Of a DNA stretch of 64,000 nucleotides, positions 1 through 12,304 are shown in pieces. This DNA comes from Liolophura sinensis (taxonomy: Eukaryota; Mollusca; Polyplacophora; Chitonida; Chitonidae). Every line of letters begins with the position of its first letter. The first letter of the stretch is position 1. The stretch is from positions 37,290,458-37,354,457 of the forward strand of contig NC_088300.1 in NCBI RefSeq assembly GCF_032854445.1, read 5' to 3'. The notes beneath the pieces were generated by a model that made no database searches, was not told the origin of the DNA, and worked only from the letters and a program-made list of their open reading frames with translations. The translations under genes and the position numbers were made by a program.

Positions 1-383
1 GCGATAAATTTTTTTGACACAACTAGCATTCAAACCGGTTTAATCATAATCCCAGGATGCCATTACACTGAAATTGAAGAGTGTGGTTCTGCTGACCTAA
101 TCAAATGTTAGTTGTGACATTATCCTGAAGCATTATGGACAGCAACAGATTTCGTCCTTTGGGAATGCTGTACAGTCCAAAATTTAGAACAGGGATTAGT
201 ACCCAAATTTTTTATGAATTACTGCCCTTTGGGCTTGAGGTGGGCTAAAACTTGAAGGAAATAATACAGAAGCAATGTGTCATGGTAAGCAGTTTCAGTA
301 TTGATTTTCTACAAGTATCCATGTACAAAAAACAATTGTCTGTATGTCTTATTTTCTTGTTTTGTTTTTTTTTTCACAACCAG
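1..383. other. Intron or flank before the COA4-like exon
   Basis: No coding exon is recognisable. The cysteine-helix pair expected just upstream of the CX9C exon of COA4 is not encoded in any frame here, so that exon should lie left of the window. A pyrimidine-rich tract and AG just before position 384 form the splice acceptor. Confidence 0.5.
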
Positions 384-497
384 GACTGCATGTTTGAGAA
401 AAAAGACTGGAGAAAATGCCAAGAGGAAGTTCAAAAGTTCAGACAGTGTGTTTCTACTAGTAGTCTTGCACAGAAGACAGGAACAAATCCATCCTGA
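384..497 (+). CDS. COA4: Last exon of COA4/CHCHD8-like CX9C protein (partial)
   Basis: This exon follows a T-rich tract ending in CAG and encodes 37 residues before a TGA. Its opening holds cysteines spaced by nine residues twice (C-x9-C-x9-C) around KKDWRKC and KFRQC. From memory, the C-terminal half of cytochrome c oxidase assembly factor 4 (CHCHD8) has the same arrangement, including the DWR-x-C step and the aromatic residue before the last cysteine. Family members are small twin-CX9C proteins imported into the mitochondrial intermembrane space, with a role in complex IV assembly. The partner cysteine helix is not in the window, so only the 3' end of the gene is present. It converges with the TMEM145-like gene on the other strand. 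Another CHCH-family member is possible. Confidence 0.62.
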   Translation, partial: DCMFEKKDWRKCQEEVQKFRQCVSTSSLAQKTGTNPS

Positions 498-1252
498 TGG
501 TCTTCAACAAAATCCAATGGAATCATGTTTGTTTTTTTATCTACATTTAACACATATTTATTGTGATGAACACCGCTGGGTATATGGCATTAGGAAATCG
601 AATTGTGTGATTTGGCAACTATATGCTGAATAGCAGTATGTCATTGTCAAATTCTTGACATGTTACTGATGATCAGGTTTTAATGCTGGCAGATTGAACC
701 AATTCTTACTCATGATGTAGGCCTACCATAAGGTTCCTAATAAGTGTAAGTTTGTTAAGAATATAGAAGAGATGGTGACATTGCACATGCAAATCAGATC
801 AATTGTTCATAATATAATTTTATTGTATGTAAATCACACACACAGAGCTATAGGTTAAAGTACACAAGTTTGTAACATACTAATAAAACCTATAGAAACA
901 AAAACTTGATGTCCTTAACAGCTTTTTGTATGTCTTGTATTTATTGAGGAATATTAAAATGTGTCAAAACTGACTTCTGTTACCCCTACTGACGGGAAAT
1001 CTTAACTGTATTATGACTTCATATGGGTTGACTCTGGACTTCTGAAGTCATTACAGTATTACAGTGAGTAAACATTTTCTTAGAGTCACATTGTCACTGT
1101 TTGGAGGTTAAAACTGAAGCCAAATTTTCAAGGCCTCCTTGATGGGCTAGATCAACACTTTTGTTGTTGTTTTTTCTTTAAACCATTATGTATACATGTA
1201 CATGTATTGCATGGAAGCTAATAATACCAAACAATTTAAGTTGCTTGTTTTA
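498..1252. other. 3' untranslated/intergenic sequence, no gene seen
   Basis: AT-rich sequence with no recognisable coding segment. Short open frames lack family features. It probably holds the 3' UTR of the COA4-like transcript. Confidence 0.5.
882..887 (+). terminator. Candidate poly(A) signal of the COA4-like gene
   Basis: A canonical AATAAA lies about 385 bases after the stop codon on the same strand. It is the first good signal downstream in AT-rich sequence. Its use is inferred. Confidence 0.35.
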
Positions 1253-1385
1253 TACATATTTATTTATTTGAATGGAGCTTAATGTTGCACTTAAGAATAT
1301 TTCATTATACAGAAGCAATGAGTTTAATGGGTGGAGGAAACCAATAAGAGCCCAAGGAAACACACTAAGCTTTGTACTTGACACA
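1253..1385 (-). repeat. Degenerate SINE copy (minus)
   Basis: The ATTTATTTATTTG tail, a segment close to 'TTAAGAATATTTCATTATAC' and a 'GGTGGAGGAAACC' segment match, in reverse, the SINE family found throughout the window. Divergence is high and the tRNA-like head is missing. Confidence 0.55.
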
Positions 1386-3548
1386 CCTCTTGACTTTAAA
1401 AAGTCCAATTTATAACAGTTCGGATAGGACAGGTGCCTGTACTGTAGTTTCTCAATCACAACCTTTTGCACGCTGCCTGAATGGAAAACTGGAAACGCAT
1501 ATCGGAAGCAAACAACAATCAACCATTCTCCCATGTTTTTTTTCTCATTACACTAACTTGCACCACTTTCAACACCTTTGATGTTTAACCCTGAGGAAAA
1601 GATTCCACAATGTATACATTTAGTGAAACCTAACCAGTAGTACATCTCAGTTTGTACTGTTCGATTGACAACATGAGTCTTACATGTATTAAAGTTTCTA
1701 ACTAACAGAATTTGAAGGTTTTTAAGACATGGTGTACACAAGATTTCAGGAAATGACTGAGGGCTGTTTACAATGTCATACACATACTTGGCAGCGACAA
1801 AGTGTAAGTTGCAGTTTCTATTTACAGGAGACGTGCAAACATTCCAGTAACAGTACAATATCCGAATAACTCTTAAAATTACTGAATGGTTGCATGAATA
1901 CTGGATACTGGTTTTAACATGGCAATATTTCTACAAAGAACAACCTCTAATTTGATGTGAAAATACACTATGTTTAGTGTCAGTGGCCCTTCAGTACAGT
2001 AGGTGTCACAAGACTGTTCAAATGATCTACAGGTTAAAGTTAGTTCATTATATCAGCCTGGAGTGTGCAGTCTTTTCAGTATGCTGTGACAGGAATGTTC
2101 AATATACATAGTTATATCTTCTATTTAAAAAATGTTAAAACATAACAAATATCACAGACACGTGAAAATAAACCCAATATATGCATTTTCAACGCCTTGC
2201 TTAAGAACAACCATATCTACATCATTTACAATTGCATTTATAATTCCTGGAATATACTATCCAAGGTAATTCAAAACATGTGACAGGGGAACTATATTAT
2301 TAAAGCAAGGGTGGGAATGTATTATGCAAGGACAGAGATCACAAAATCACATGAAGTGGTCAGTGTTATGATGTCATTTACCTTCATTTCTACTCATAAT
2401 TTTGCTGTGTAATCATGATCATAATCATGATGGTGTAGTCTTGTAGCCGACTTTGAATATTGACATGCTGACTTGTAACTGGAAGACACCAGACATGACA
2501 CCTTACCTCGAACCACATATTGACATAGGGGAAAAACCATTACTTGATCAATAATGGTATGTTAAATGCCAAGAAAGGAAGTACATGTTCCAAGATTGCT
2601 AACTTTTGAACTTTCTCCAACTTATCACTTCTGATTAGCATGTATCAGCTTATAACATGATCTACACTTAGAAGACCATCGGGAGCAACAGCTGCCATAA
2701 AACTATTTCAATGCATGCAAGAAGCAACTGAACACAACCATCCACAAAACATCATCTAAAAAATAAATCTGTAAAAATCATCTTATTATAATTAATCGTC
2801 TCATGTAGATGTCAAGCCACATGTTCGTGTAATCTAGGCAAGCTGCCCTTCATCAAGCCCATAAGCACACAATACCCACACTGTACACGCATGTAGTAAC
2901 TCTTTTTATCAGACAGAACAAAGAAACCCCTGTAAAACAGTCATACTCAGCTGTCATTTGAAATTTTTCAGCTTTGTCAGTGTTCACCAAAATGCACCAT
3001 ATACACCCCTGTCTAACACTACACATCAGATCATTTTCAAACATGGCACTTTGTTGATTTAGTTTCTTAATCTATTATCAGCCTCTATTGTTCGACATGC
3101 CTTTTATAGAGAGTTTTTGTGGTGTCAACATTGAGCAGATATTAACTTATGGCAGCAGGCGCCATTTGTTGTATCTAGTACATGTGCACCTGCTGTCCTT
3201 ACAATCAGTTAAAATCCACCCCATTTTCTCAACATTTTTAGTCAACTACAGAATAAGCATGAAAGACATCAACCTGTAAAGAACAAAAGTATAAAAAACG
3301 GTATTGAACATTTCCTCAGGTCTTTTATGTTTTAATAATAAGAGAAAAAAAATTCAAGCATTTTAGTAATTGTTAACGACTTTATACTACAGTATATACT
3401 GTTATAACACAGTATACTGTATACATATTTGTACTGTTCTTTAATATGTATAATTTGAGCATGATATTCATCTGATTATTGTAGATTAGGCCAACTCTGG
3501 CTAAGGACTGGAACACACCAGTTTTGCCTCAGTAGAGGTATTGTACTA
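1386..3548. other. Intergenic/3' UTR stretch between convergent genes
   Basis: I see no gene. Positions 2480-2532 resemble the GACACCAGACATGACACC segment of the second tRNA-SINE family (intact at 12305-12660), so this is probably a SINE fragment. The rest is AT-rich. Part may be the 3' UTR of the TMEM145-like gene, but I found no clear poly(A) signal for it. Confidence 0.45.
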
Positions 3549-3620
3549 TTTACTTGATTGGTGTTTTATGCCGTACTCAGGAAGTTTTCATTTATCCTAT
3601 CCGACATCAGTATACTAATC
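3549..3620 (-). repeat. SINE tail fragment (minus)
   Basis: 'TTGATTGGTGTTTTATGCCG' followed by TACTCAGG is the reverse complement of the common SINE 3' tail. Further upstream parts are too diverged to follow. A short GCTAGCTAGTTAGCTAGTTAG run sits beside it. Confidence 0.55.
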
Positions 3621-3720
3621 GGCTTGTTTGAGCTGGCATTTAGCTAGCTAGTTAGCTAGTTAGTACCCTGAGGCGTACAACAGAGTAGTAGCCACCCAAC
3701 ACACACCCTTTTATAAAAAG

Positions 3721-6700
3721 TCATAATGAATCAAAGTCTGAAAACTGATCATTGTTCAGTAAGCCAGTCTGGTCATCCTGTGAAGTTGGTTTCCTGCCCT
3801 TCATAGTCTGCTTGTCCTGAGATCTTGACAACGGTGCTAATCCATTAGATTCAGACTTCCTTTTGTGACCATTTTCTTTAGGAATATATGTGACGTCACG
3901 CTCCACCTCACGGAAAGTTGGTCCAGACTCCAACAAGCCTGGAAAAATTCAAATTGCATATAATAAATAACTTGTGATGGAGGCCAGTTTTGTGGGTGAA
4001 GGACACCTGGGTGCCCAGAGTAAACCACAGACCTCTGGCACGTTGCTGGCAAACTTTCCCCAAAGTTACAGCCTGGTATGTCCAATTTTAGGTATAAAGC
4101 AGTACCTGCTTCTAACCACCAAGGTGCTGAGAGAAATGAAAGCAGGAGAATCTTGAAATCTCCCTAGGAAAGGGAACTTTTCAATCAAGAACTCCATACA
4201 ACTTAACATGAAATTCAAGATCTCTATCCTCATAGAAGCAAAAGTCACTTCCCTCACTTCATCTTATCTTGCTTTGACTACTTATTAACACGGGTTTAAC
4301 ACTTATGTTAAGGTGAAAACTGGTGAACACCAGACTTGTACAGTACATTTAGAAAACAAAGAAACCTTAACTGTTACTTGTTTTTAGTTATTCCTTTACT
4401 TGATTGTTGTTTAACACACTCAAGAATTTTTCACTCATATCATGATTGTCAGTTTTTACCTTTGTTAAGTTCCTGACAAACTTTTCCACATGTGACGTAC
4501 AGATATACACACCATATTGGTGAAAGACAAATGGTCTTCAATGAAATTTCGACTTTGCATCAATGGCTTATATTCAAGAAGTCTCCGAACACAGTGAGAG
4601 TTAAGGAATCTACAAACTCTGTCCAAGGCCATTGTTTGAACCCACACAATGACCCAAACTTACCTGCTACCTCCAACTCGTCTGGTGGCAAAAGTGTTTC
4701 CTTTTGAACAAAATTTAAGGCTGTTCGAGAAGGCCACAATAAATGTACCAACACAGCAAAAGCCAGAAAGTCCGCTGAGTAGGTTATACCTGGAATTAAA
4801 AAAAAAAAAATGAATCAACTTACATATGTAAAAAGTTAGCTTCTACATCTTTATGTCCTAATGTCATTAACATGTTTCATGAATAACAATTTACATGCAA
4901 ATTGCAGACATCATGCAACTGTGTATACAGTGGTCCTTTAGTACAACTAAGCTGTACTCTTCATGGTACAAATCAGTGAATGTACATCTATAACGTGGGA
5001 CAAACTGCCACTAACTAATGCATGTATGATTAGCATGGGATGGGGAACACCTTAATATATTTACTTATCAAATAATCATTTTTCACTTGTATGATGGTGT
5101 GGGGTTTTATGAGTGGATGAAACTAAGAGTGCCCATGGTAAACAATCGATCTTTGGCAATTACTGGCAGACTTGTACCCTACACTAGCTGAGGACAAGTG
5201 TTCTTCCAAGAACTGTGCATTCATGTATGTCATCATATGCAGCTTACTGCTTATTGTCATCAAGGTCTTGCCAGTAATAACTGCAAGAGAATCTAGAAAT
5301 TCCCTGTCCAACGCGCCCAAGGCTTGGATTGAACCTGTACCTGGGGTGCTGGGTGTGGAACATGTAATTCATGTCTAATGCATACACATCTATAATGTCG
5401 GACATATTGCAATTATCTAATCCATGCCCATCTATAATGTGGAACATGTTGTAATTCATGTTTAATGCATGCACATCTAAAATGTGGAACATGTTGCAAT
5501 CATCTATTCCATGCACATCTACAATGTGGAACATGTTGCAATTATCTATTCCATGCACATCTATAATGTGGAACATGTTGCAATTATCTAATCCATGCCC
5601 ATCTATAATATGGAACATGTTGCAATTATCTATTCCATGCACATCTACAATGTGGAACATGTTGCAATTATCTACTCCATGCACATCTATAATGTGGAAC
5701 ACGTTGCAATTATCTAATCCCTTCACATCTATAATGTGGAACATGTTGCAATTATCTATTCCATGCCCATCCACAATAGGGGACATCTACAATGTGGGAC
5801 ATGTTGCAATTATCTATTCCATGCACATCTACAATGTGGGACATCTACAATGTGGAACATGTTGCAATTATCTATTCCATGTCCATCCACAATGTGGAAC
5901 ATAATGCAATTATCTATTCCATGCACATCTATAATGTGGAATGTGTTGCCATTGTCTTATTTATACAATTACACCTTGAAACCTGTTTATCTACATATTT
6001 TCTCAGCATACACAACCCTGCAGAATTCAATTTTATCCCTATAGTACAACAAAGTGCAGAATTACTTACTAAGAGTTGTTTTCCGTTTCCACAATGAAGA
6101 AACTTGAGTTGTAATGACGGCGAGAATTGGAAGGTAGATAAACCAAACCAAGAAACCTGCTCCAAAATGTTGGAAGAACTGAAGTCTTTCCAAACGACGT
6201 TCTTTTAAAGAGGTCTTTCTTAGTTCGTACAGGAACCAGAACATGATGGCCATCCTAAAGCCCAGGGTGATGTAGCCAGGCCAGGTCTCCCATTCTTCAA
6301 TATTGGACACCACATCCAACTCTGTCTGCAAGAAAAAAAAAGAAACTACATGACCAGAAACCATATCACATGTATTAGGGTATATATGCATGCCTTATTA
6401 GTACAAGAAGACATTAAAGATAAACTGAAGAAGAACTGAATTTGAATATCACCAGAAATTACAAATGAAAGTATAATATTTCTCGAAAAACATGATTGAA
6501 TATATAAGGTTTAGCCCTTCACGTTTCGTCATATTGTCAAAACACACCAATAGCGTGCCAGGTGTTGTGCATGCCATGCATGTCAATGTGGTAGGGATGC
6601 ATTTATAACTTTGCATTCAAATTTGTAAGTCAGTTTCTACACATGTATGTATGACTGATTAAACTGTATGACAAAAACTTGCCTGTATATCTTTCATCAG

Positions 6701-9700
6701 ATGTGTCAGTGTGATTCATTACATGTTTATCTAGTTTAATACTAACAGCTATGACTTACTTACACGGACACAGAATATCACCTACATTTTTTCAAATACC
6801 TGTAGCATATACATGTAGTTCTTTATGACAGGACAATTGTCACGGCACATTATTTTATAGTAATACACATGTTGGATTGTATATCAGTTTGTATCAGAAT
6901 TGTCTGTAGGCTAGAGGCCTAATCAGGCTATGTGTAATAGCTGATTGCCATTGGTGTACTGGCATCACATCTGCTCCATTCTTTTTCCAACAACATGTAT
7001 TAACCTATTACTGTCCAAGTGATGTATACACGTAGGAAAGGGCTATTGATACCAGTAATGAATATTGCTGCCTTTCTTGCAAGGGGCATGTCGCAACAGG
7101 TGTTGGCAGTTCAGATGTCCCAAGCAAGGAATCTGACTAACTTCCTTGTTTACTTTATATATTATATACTCTGATGTACACGTAAATACAAGGAACATAC
7201 AGCAATTCTTCGAATTTTCGTGTGTTTACAAGGTGTTTATTAAAGCCTATTTTGAGGACAGTATTCTGCTTAGACTGATAAAATCATACTTTTTGTGAAA
7301 CCCTGACGTTGGCCAACCCATTGAAGTTTTGTCTCCAAAATCAAATTTAAAAATTACACTGAAAGCTGTTCTTTTATATGCGAAAAGGTTGAGGAATTAG
7401 GGTTGTACCACAACTGTATCACTGGTCAAGTTTACATTGCCTCAGGTCTAGGGTCTAGCCTTTGACCAGTCTGACTGGTTCAACTGAACGCTTTGCCATC
7501 TGGGACGGACAGTTAAGTGCAAGGTCTTAATCAAGACAGATTCGTCTAAAATCAAATGTAGAAGTCTCTCAAAAAAGAAAAAGTTTTGCAAATGTTTTAC
7601 TATAATGTGTTGACAGTGCATTTTTGATGAAATACGGCAAGGCTATGAAATAATTATATCATAACTTTAGCATTTGACAGGCAGCCCACCGTTGCAAAAA
7701 TGCCTAGAATATTTCTAAATGCTTGATTTTCACTGAGGAGACCATTCCCCAAGGCCAAACCTGGAGTGACCAACATGGTCAAAAAGATATTCCTGCCCCT
7801 ACCCTGGTATGTACTTGAGGGGCGAATACCTCCTCTCCCTTTCTAGACCTGATGCCTATGATATACATCTCTCAGACATAGTTTCCTTTGCTTTTCAGTG
7901 TGAAGCATGAAGAACGTGTACAGGAGAGGATAGAGCTGCATAGCTGCACAACTTGGTTACATATTAAAGCAGGCTGGTATACATGGAGATGTCAATTAGA
8001 GAATGAATTTTAAGTAATAGTACTATCTTTATCATGGATTATACTTTCTGAACATAGCACAGATACTAGCGGTGAAAACTGGCCACTGCGGGGTTTGAAC
8101 CAGCAACCTCAGAAGCTGGCACCAAGTCACTAGCAATACATGTCTACTGTCTAGACCATTCAACTAACAGGCCTGCCACAAAAATAAGAGGTAGTTGAGT
8201 GCTAGAGTTTATGGAGAATATATACATATTACCTCTCTGATGATCAAAGATAACACAGCTCCCAAAGGGGAATATATCAAGGCTGGTATAGATGCCATTT
8301 AGAGAGAAGATTTTAAGTATTAAACGGTATTATCATTATTATGGATTACACTTCCTGGATACAGCACTGATTCTAGTGCTAAAAACTGCTGTCCATTTGG
8401 TGCCCAACTCTGAGGTCTCTGGTTCAAAACGCACAATGGTCTCTCAGCTATATTCAGAAAGTGTAATCCCTAATAAAGCTAATAATGTTATATTAAAAAG
8501 CAGGATTTCTACTGCCACCCTGAAATCATTGTGACATAAAAGTTTAGTTTCAATTATAAGGTGATAATCAAATATATGTGACCTTACCAGATTCCAGATA
8601 AACAAGGCTCCATTCAGCACAGTGTATGATGACCATATGATGAACAGCGGAGCTTTTCCTGCGAGATCTCGTGTTGTTATAGCCCACCCTTTCGCAATCA
8701 CCAGTAAAAGCAAGACAAACAGACACTCCGCAAAACTATCGATAGCATCTCCACAGATGTGCAATAAAAAGACCCCTTTTCCGTCAAAGGCAAATTTCAG
8801 TGTGTGTACGAAGTTGAAGAGAATTCCTGCAGTCTCCAGAATGATGCAGCCCGTGAACAGTTGAGTCAATCTGTGACGCTGTTTACGGTAGGCATACAGC
8901 CATAAAGGAATCAGTATAGAGCAAAGAAACAGGAAAGTTACGTGGATCTCAAACACATCATGCTGTTCAAATGAAAACTGATGTTCGAATGGGTTAACAT
9001 GTTTAGTGAACGGGTGTCCATTGACGAGCCATATATCATAGTGAATGCTGAGGGACTGTTGTTGGTGCTGCCAGTGGCATGTGCTAACATCTGTGGAGTT
9101 GAGATGACAGGACACAAAACTCAGGTACCAGAATCTGAAAGTCCAAAAATATACAAAAATTATTTATTATTTTCAAAGAATAAATGTATATTTACTTTTG
9201 AAGAATGTACATGATGGAGACCTGAAAGATTTATTATTCCTCTAGATCAGGCTGAGCAGCCATGAATATGGTGTATCAAAAGATTTCTCAACCTACTAGT
9301 CAGTGTACTCGAAGTAACCAAAGATATCTACATATTTGATACTAATAATTAACTTGTTTTATGATTGTTAAAGCCATAGTAGGTCCCCTAAATTTGTTCA
9401 TTAACTGAGGACTGTCACTATGGTGGTCCATAGTCATCTGTGAGTAAACAAATTTAAGAGCCATACTGCATTTCACCTAAAACCCCTTTTTTTTTTTTTT
9501 TTCGTGGCACATTTTTCTTGATTCTGATTGATTCAGATTGCCATAAGAGTGTTCTGAAGTTTGATTAATTTCTACTCAGAACAGCGGGTTGGCATCAAAA
9601 GTATCATTTTAACGCATTTGTGTGCTTGTGAAAGTGCATTTTTACACACCAAACATTAGATGAAATAGAGTACCGGTTGTTTAAATCTGTACACAGTAAC

Positions 9701-10197
9701 ACCAAATTATCTCACCTTGGTTTCTTAAGATCCTGGACGGTATATGTGAACTGATACCCTGGAATGACGTTTTTGGGGTCGTCTTCGTCAGAACATAGAT
9801 GTCCCCTGGCACACGGAACTTTGCGGAGAAAATCTTCAGGGCCACGAGGAAAACAGCGGCTGTCAAAGGCAACCGTGTCAATCTTCCCAAACATTTGACG
9901 GCAAGCTTTTTCTCGGGAAGGCGTGGTCCGATTGCCGTAATAATCAATGAAAAATTCGCTGTCTACAAGAACCAATGTCAATCGGGAGTCTGACGCATTT
10001 GTTGAAGAAATATTCCCATAAATATACCCGTTTGTATTCTTTGTGTCATGAGCGATGGATTGCTGGAAACCGAATTTGGCAAGGAAGAGAAAGAAATCGT
10101 CGCCATTATGCCACGTTCCTTCTAAATGTAAGGAATCGACCACGTCTGTTAAAGTCAGGGCCAATAAGCACATGTAAATGGAAGCCTTGACAAACAT
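3721..10197 (-). CDS. TMEM145: TMEM145-like seven-transmembrane GOLD-type protein
   Basis: Five exons join in frame with GT-AG borders: 10197-9716, 9134-8588, 6325-6070, 4789-4664 and 3938-3721, giving about 542 residues. Exon 1 starts with a signal peptide (about residues 1-22), then a luminal domain with a conserved VDSEFFIDYYGNRT segment and CFPRGPEDFLRKVPC. Exon 2 opens with RFWYLSFVSC, typical of TMEM145/GPR180, and carries four membrane helices. Exon 3 has two more and exon 4 the seventh. Exon 5 encodes a hydrophilic cytoplasmic tail ending SDFDSL. The family has a GOLD-type luminal domain plus 7TM bundle and is thought to act in membrane or vesicle trafficking or as an orphan receptor. 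GPR180 is the nearest alternative, but the YYGNRT and CFPRGP motifs fit TMEM145 better. The gene looks intact. Confidence 0.9.
3960..4080 (-). repeat. Diverged SINE-like repeat in TMEM145 intron 4
   Basis: A segment close to 'AGAGTGCCCATGGTAAAC' and 'GGCAATTACTGGCAGACTT' occurs both here and at 5105-5180 in the next stretch. It corresponds to the middle part of a SINE in reverse orientation. A matching tail fragment (TTACTTGATTGTTGTTTAAC, CTCAAGAATTTTTCACT) lies at 4389-4440. Confidence 0.45.
5053..5180 (-). repeat. Diverged SINE-like repeat (minus)
   Basis: The tail-like segment near 5060-5095 is followed by GTGGATGAAACTAAGAGTGCCC and TGGCAGACTTG. These share order and orientation with the copy split between 3960-4080 and 4389-4440. 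It is an intronic insertion in the TMEM145-like gene. Confidence 0.42.
5386..5948. repeat. 42-bp tandem minisatellite in TMEM145 intron 3
   Basis: About 13 units of a 42-base sequence built from ACATCTATAATGTGGAACAT, GTTGCAATTATCTA and TCCATGC. Some units are shortened or partly doubled (for example near 5778-5860). Because 42 is a multiple of three, several frames on both strands stay open and give fake repeat proteins (GIDNCNMFHI-type on minus, WNMLQLSIPC-type on plus). The array lies between exons 3 and 4 of the TMEM145-like gene, so it is intronic. Confidence 0.9.
7201..7402. mobile_element. TA-type MITE, copy 1
   Basis: One end reads AATTCTTCGAATTTTCG and the other GAAAAGGTTGAGGAATTAGG, its imperfect inverted complement. 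The interior (GTGTTTATT, GTTGGCCAACCCATTGAAG, CACTGAAAGCTGTTCTTTTA) matches the copies at 38895-39111 and 62661-62875. No transposase is encoded, so this is a non-autonomous element, probably Tc1/mariner-like given the TA beside the other copies. Confidence 0.7.
7970..8410 (-). repeat. Two tandem copies of a tRNA-SINE-containing unit
   Basis: GCAGGCTGGTATACATGGAGATGTCAATTAGAG at 7970 and the similar 8280 block are about 310 bases apart and stay alignable through TTTTAAGTA, ATGGATTA and the GCACTGATTCTAGTG segment. Read on the minus strand, 8180-8080 has a tRNA-like head: TTGAATGGTCTAG followed by a GGTTGCTGGTTCAAACC B box. This differs from the commonest SINE family. Confidence 0.5.
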
Positions 10198-10310
10198 GGC
10201 TACCTTAAAACTGTACTAATATCGACTAAAATTCTATTGAGTCACCTGTTCGGCTGCTTCGTACACAATTTCACCGCCATATTGGCTATTTTGTTGATGT
10301 CACGTGATAT
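10198..10310 (-). promoter_or_regulatory. Candidate TMEM145 promoter
   Basis: Upstream of the start codon (minus strand) lie a CCAAT box (ATTGG on plus, 10281-10285), an AATATGGCGG YY1-like motif next to it, and a palindromic CACGTG E-box within GTCACGTGAT at 10299-10308. The spacing of 85-110 bases suits a proximal promoter. No experimental support. Confidence 0.4.
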
Positions 10311-11464
10311 GCTTATCTATGAGGTTGTCTCCCCTTAACAAGGCGCATCTCTGGAGCTTTAGTCGCCCAAAGCTGAGCTGGACGTTCCCTTCCGAAACGC
10401 CATGCTTAGGGTTTAACTTCAGATTGGAGAAACACTCCATGTTGGCAAATAACCAGACCCAGTAATTCAACTGTACAAGGCACGACTTATGCACAATACC
10501 CATTTGAAAAGAAATATGCCCGGAGAACTGGTCTCCATGGTATTTACGCCCAACTCTATAGATGCCGTTCAAAGCATGATGATAGGTATATACAAACCAT
10601 TTGAAATTCTATGTAATAAGTCTTTATTAGGCGTAATATTTCTGTCAGTGTTGTAATCATCTTATCGAATCACCACTGGAAGATTGGAGTGAGGCTACAT
10701 CACTAAAGACTCAGGGTTGCATAACAAGGGTATATAAAGCAAGATATACAACACAATAGCTAATACAGGTAATAAATATGATGGATATGTAAATTTTGTG
10801 GATGCAGTTTGAGTCATTCTGATGTTATACCCTGAATACAAATAATTGACCAATGAGACAATGGTGGTTTTGTAGAGGACATAACCTCAAGTGGAACTGA
10901 AAAAAAAAAAAAAACGTCCATGTCTTATCACCTGATGAAAGATGGCTGCATGTGGAGACAGCAATCATCAAATGGGATGATATGAGCTAATCCTGTTTTA
11001 ATGCATGTGCACTTTCATGTACCGAGGCAGTCATTCGTGGCTCATTGCGAGCCATTGGCTCTGAACTGGAACCATTACCCTAAAATACCTTTTGCGCAAA
11101 CTGGTCTGTCTACATAAAGAGAAATTAATGCACTTGGGTGAGATGGAGCATATCCTACCTGCTGCTCCCTTTCAACCCCACTGTTTTTAAAAGCTTACTG
11201 ATTAATTGAAAGCACAGACAAAATTAATTCAAAATAACATGTATAAAATTGCACGCGAGGGAATCATGCAATCACGCACATCTCACATGCAGTGACGACA
11301 GTGTCGTAGTTTGCAAATTTTCGCAGGTAATCTGTGAAATTCGGACGCTTGTAAACATACATAGGTATGGCTTAAATACGCAGTTAGGAGATTAAAAAAA
11401 CAGGCAGCGATTTTAATATCAATTCATTATCCGCCATTGGTCTAGCCACATCCGATGCCTCAAG

Positions 11465-11757
11465 AATATGGCATACCTGATGTCAGAAGAAATCAGATAC
11501 ACCTGATGTCACAGGAATCACATACATTTGATGTGGCAGGAATCACATACACCTGATGTCAGAGGAATCAGGCATACCTGATGTCAGAGGAATCAGATAA
11601 TCTGATGTCACGGGAATCAGGTAATCTGATGTCAGAGGAATCAGGCACACCTGATGTCAGAGGAATGAGGTACACCGGATGTCAGAAGAATCAGGTACAC
11701 CAGATGTCAGAGGAATCAGGTAACCTGATGTCACACGAATCAGATACACCAGAGAGT
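11465..11757. repeat. Minisatellite of about 26 bp with palindromic units
   Basis: About eleven imperfect units built on GGAATCAGGTACACCTGATG followed by TCAGA. Each unit contains a near-perfect palindrome (ATCAGGT-AC-ACCTGAT). In copy B (around 23607-23655) only one or two units remain. Confidence 0.85.
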
Positions 11758-12304
11758 ACAGCGAGAATGGGGGAATGTACTAATTCCGTGTCCAAGGCTG
11801 TAAACCCGTACATCGTTTGTCCTTGGAAAAATCTAATTCTAGTATGTCTTTTGACAATAGAAGCGTGGGCCGATCTTATCAGGGTGAATCTTACATTAGT
11901 CAGTTAACTGCACCTGTGCCCGCCTGCACGTGTGCCTCAATAGTTACAGCAATCTCATTTTAGACGATATCAACGTTACAAGTCACGTGTCCTTTTATTC
12001 CTCCTCATTATGTGTCGTGGGGATTTTAAACTGGCGAAGGAACTGAAGACAATGACAACATCGAACTAAAACAGCTAGACAGGGGGATGATTGATTTTTG
12101 CCATTTTCATGTTAAGCCATTGCAAAATCACTGGTGTCACAAGATATCAGAATCAGAGGAAAACCCCAAGATAAGAAAATACAAAAACTTGCACGAAAAT
12201 GTTAAAATCAGAAAAAAAAAATGAAAATTAAAGTAAAAAGAAAGTAAAAACTTCGCCAAGTACCTGACTAATTTAACTACTCGAGCCAATAAAGCTCAGC
12301 TAAT

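Larger units (their letters stand above)
6326..8587. other. TMEM145 intron 2
   Basis: A 2.3-kb intron between exons 3 and 2. It contains the MITE at 7201-7402 and the repeat pair at 7970-8410. Otherwise it is AT-rich with no recognisable exon. Confidence 0.7.

Noticed and set aside
5244-5786. 180-residue minus open frame (and overlapping plus frames)
   Set aside because: Product of the 42-bp tandem repeat within a TMEM145 intron; the amino-acid repeat follows the DNA period in several frames.
11581-11907. 108-residue plus open frame with MSEES repeats
   Set aside because: Translation of the 26-bp minisatellite; no domain and not preserved in duplication copy B.
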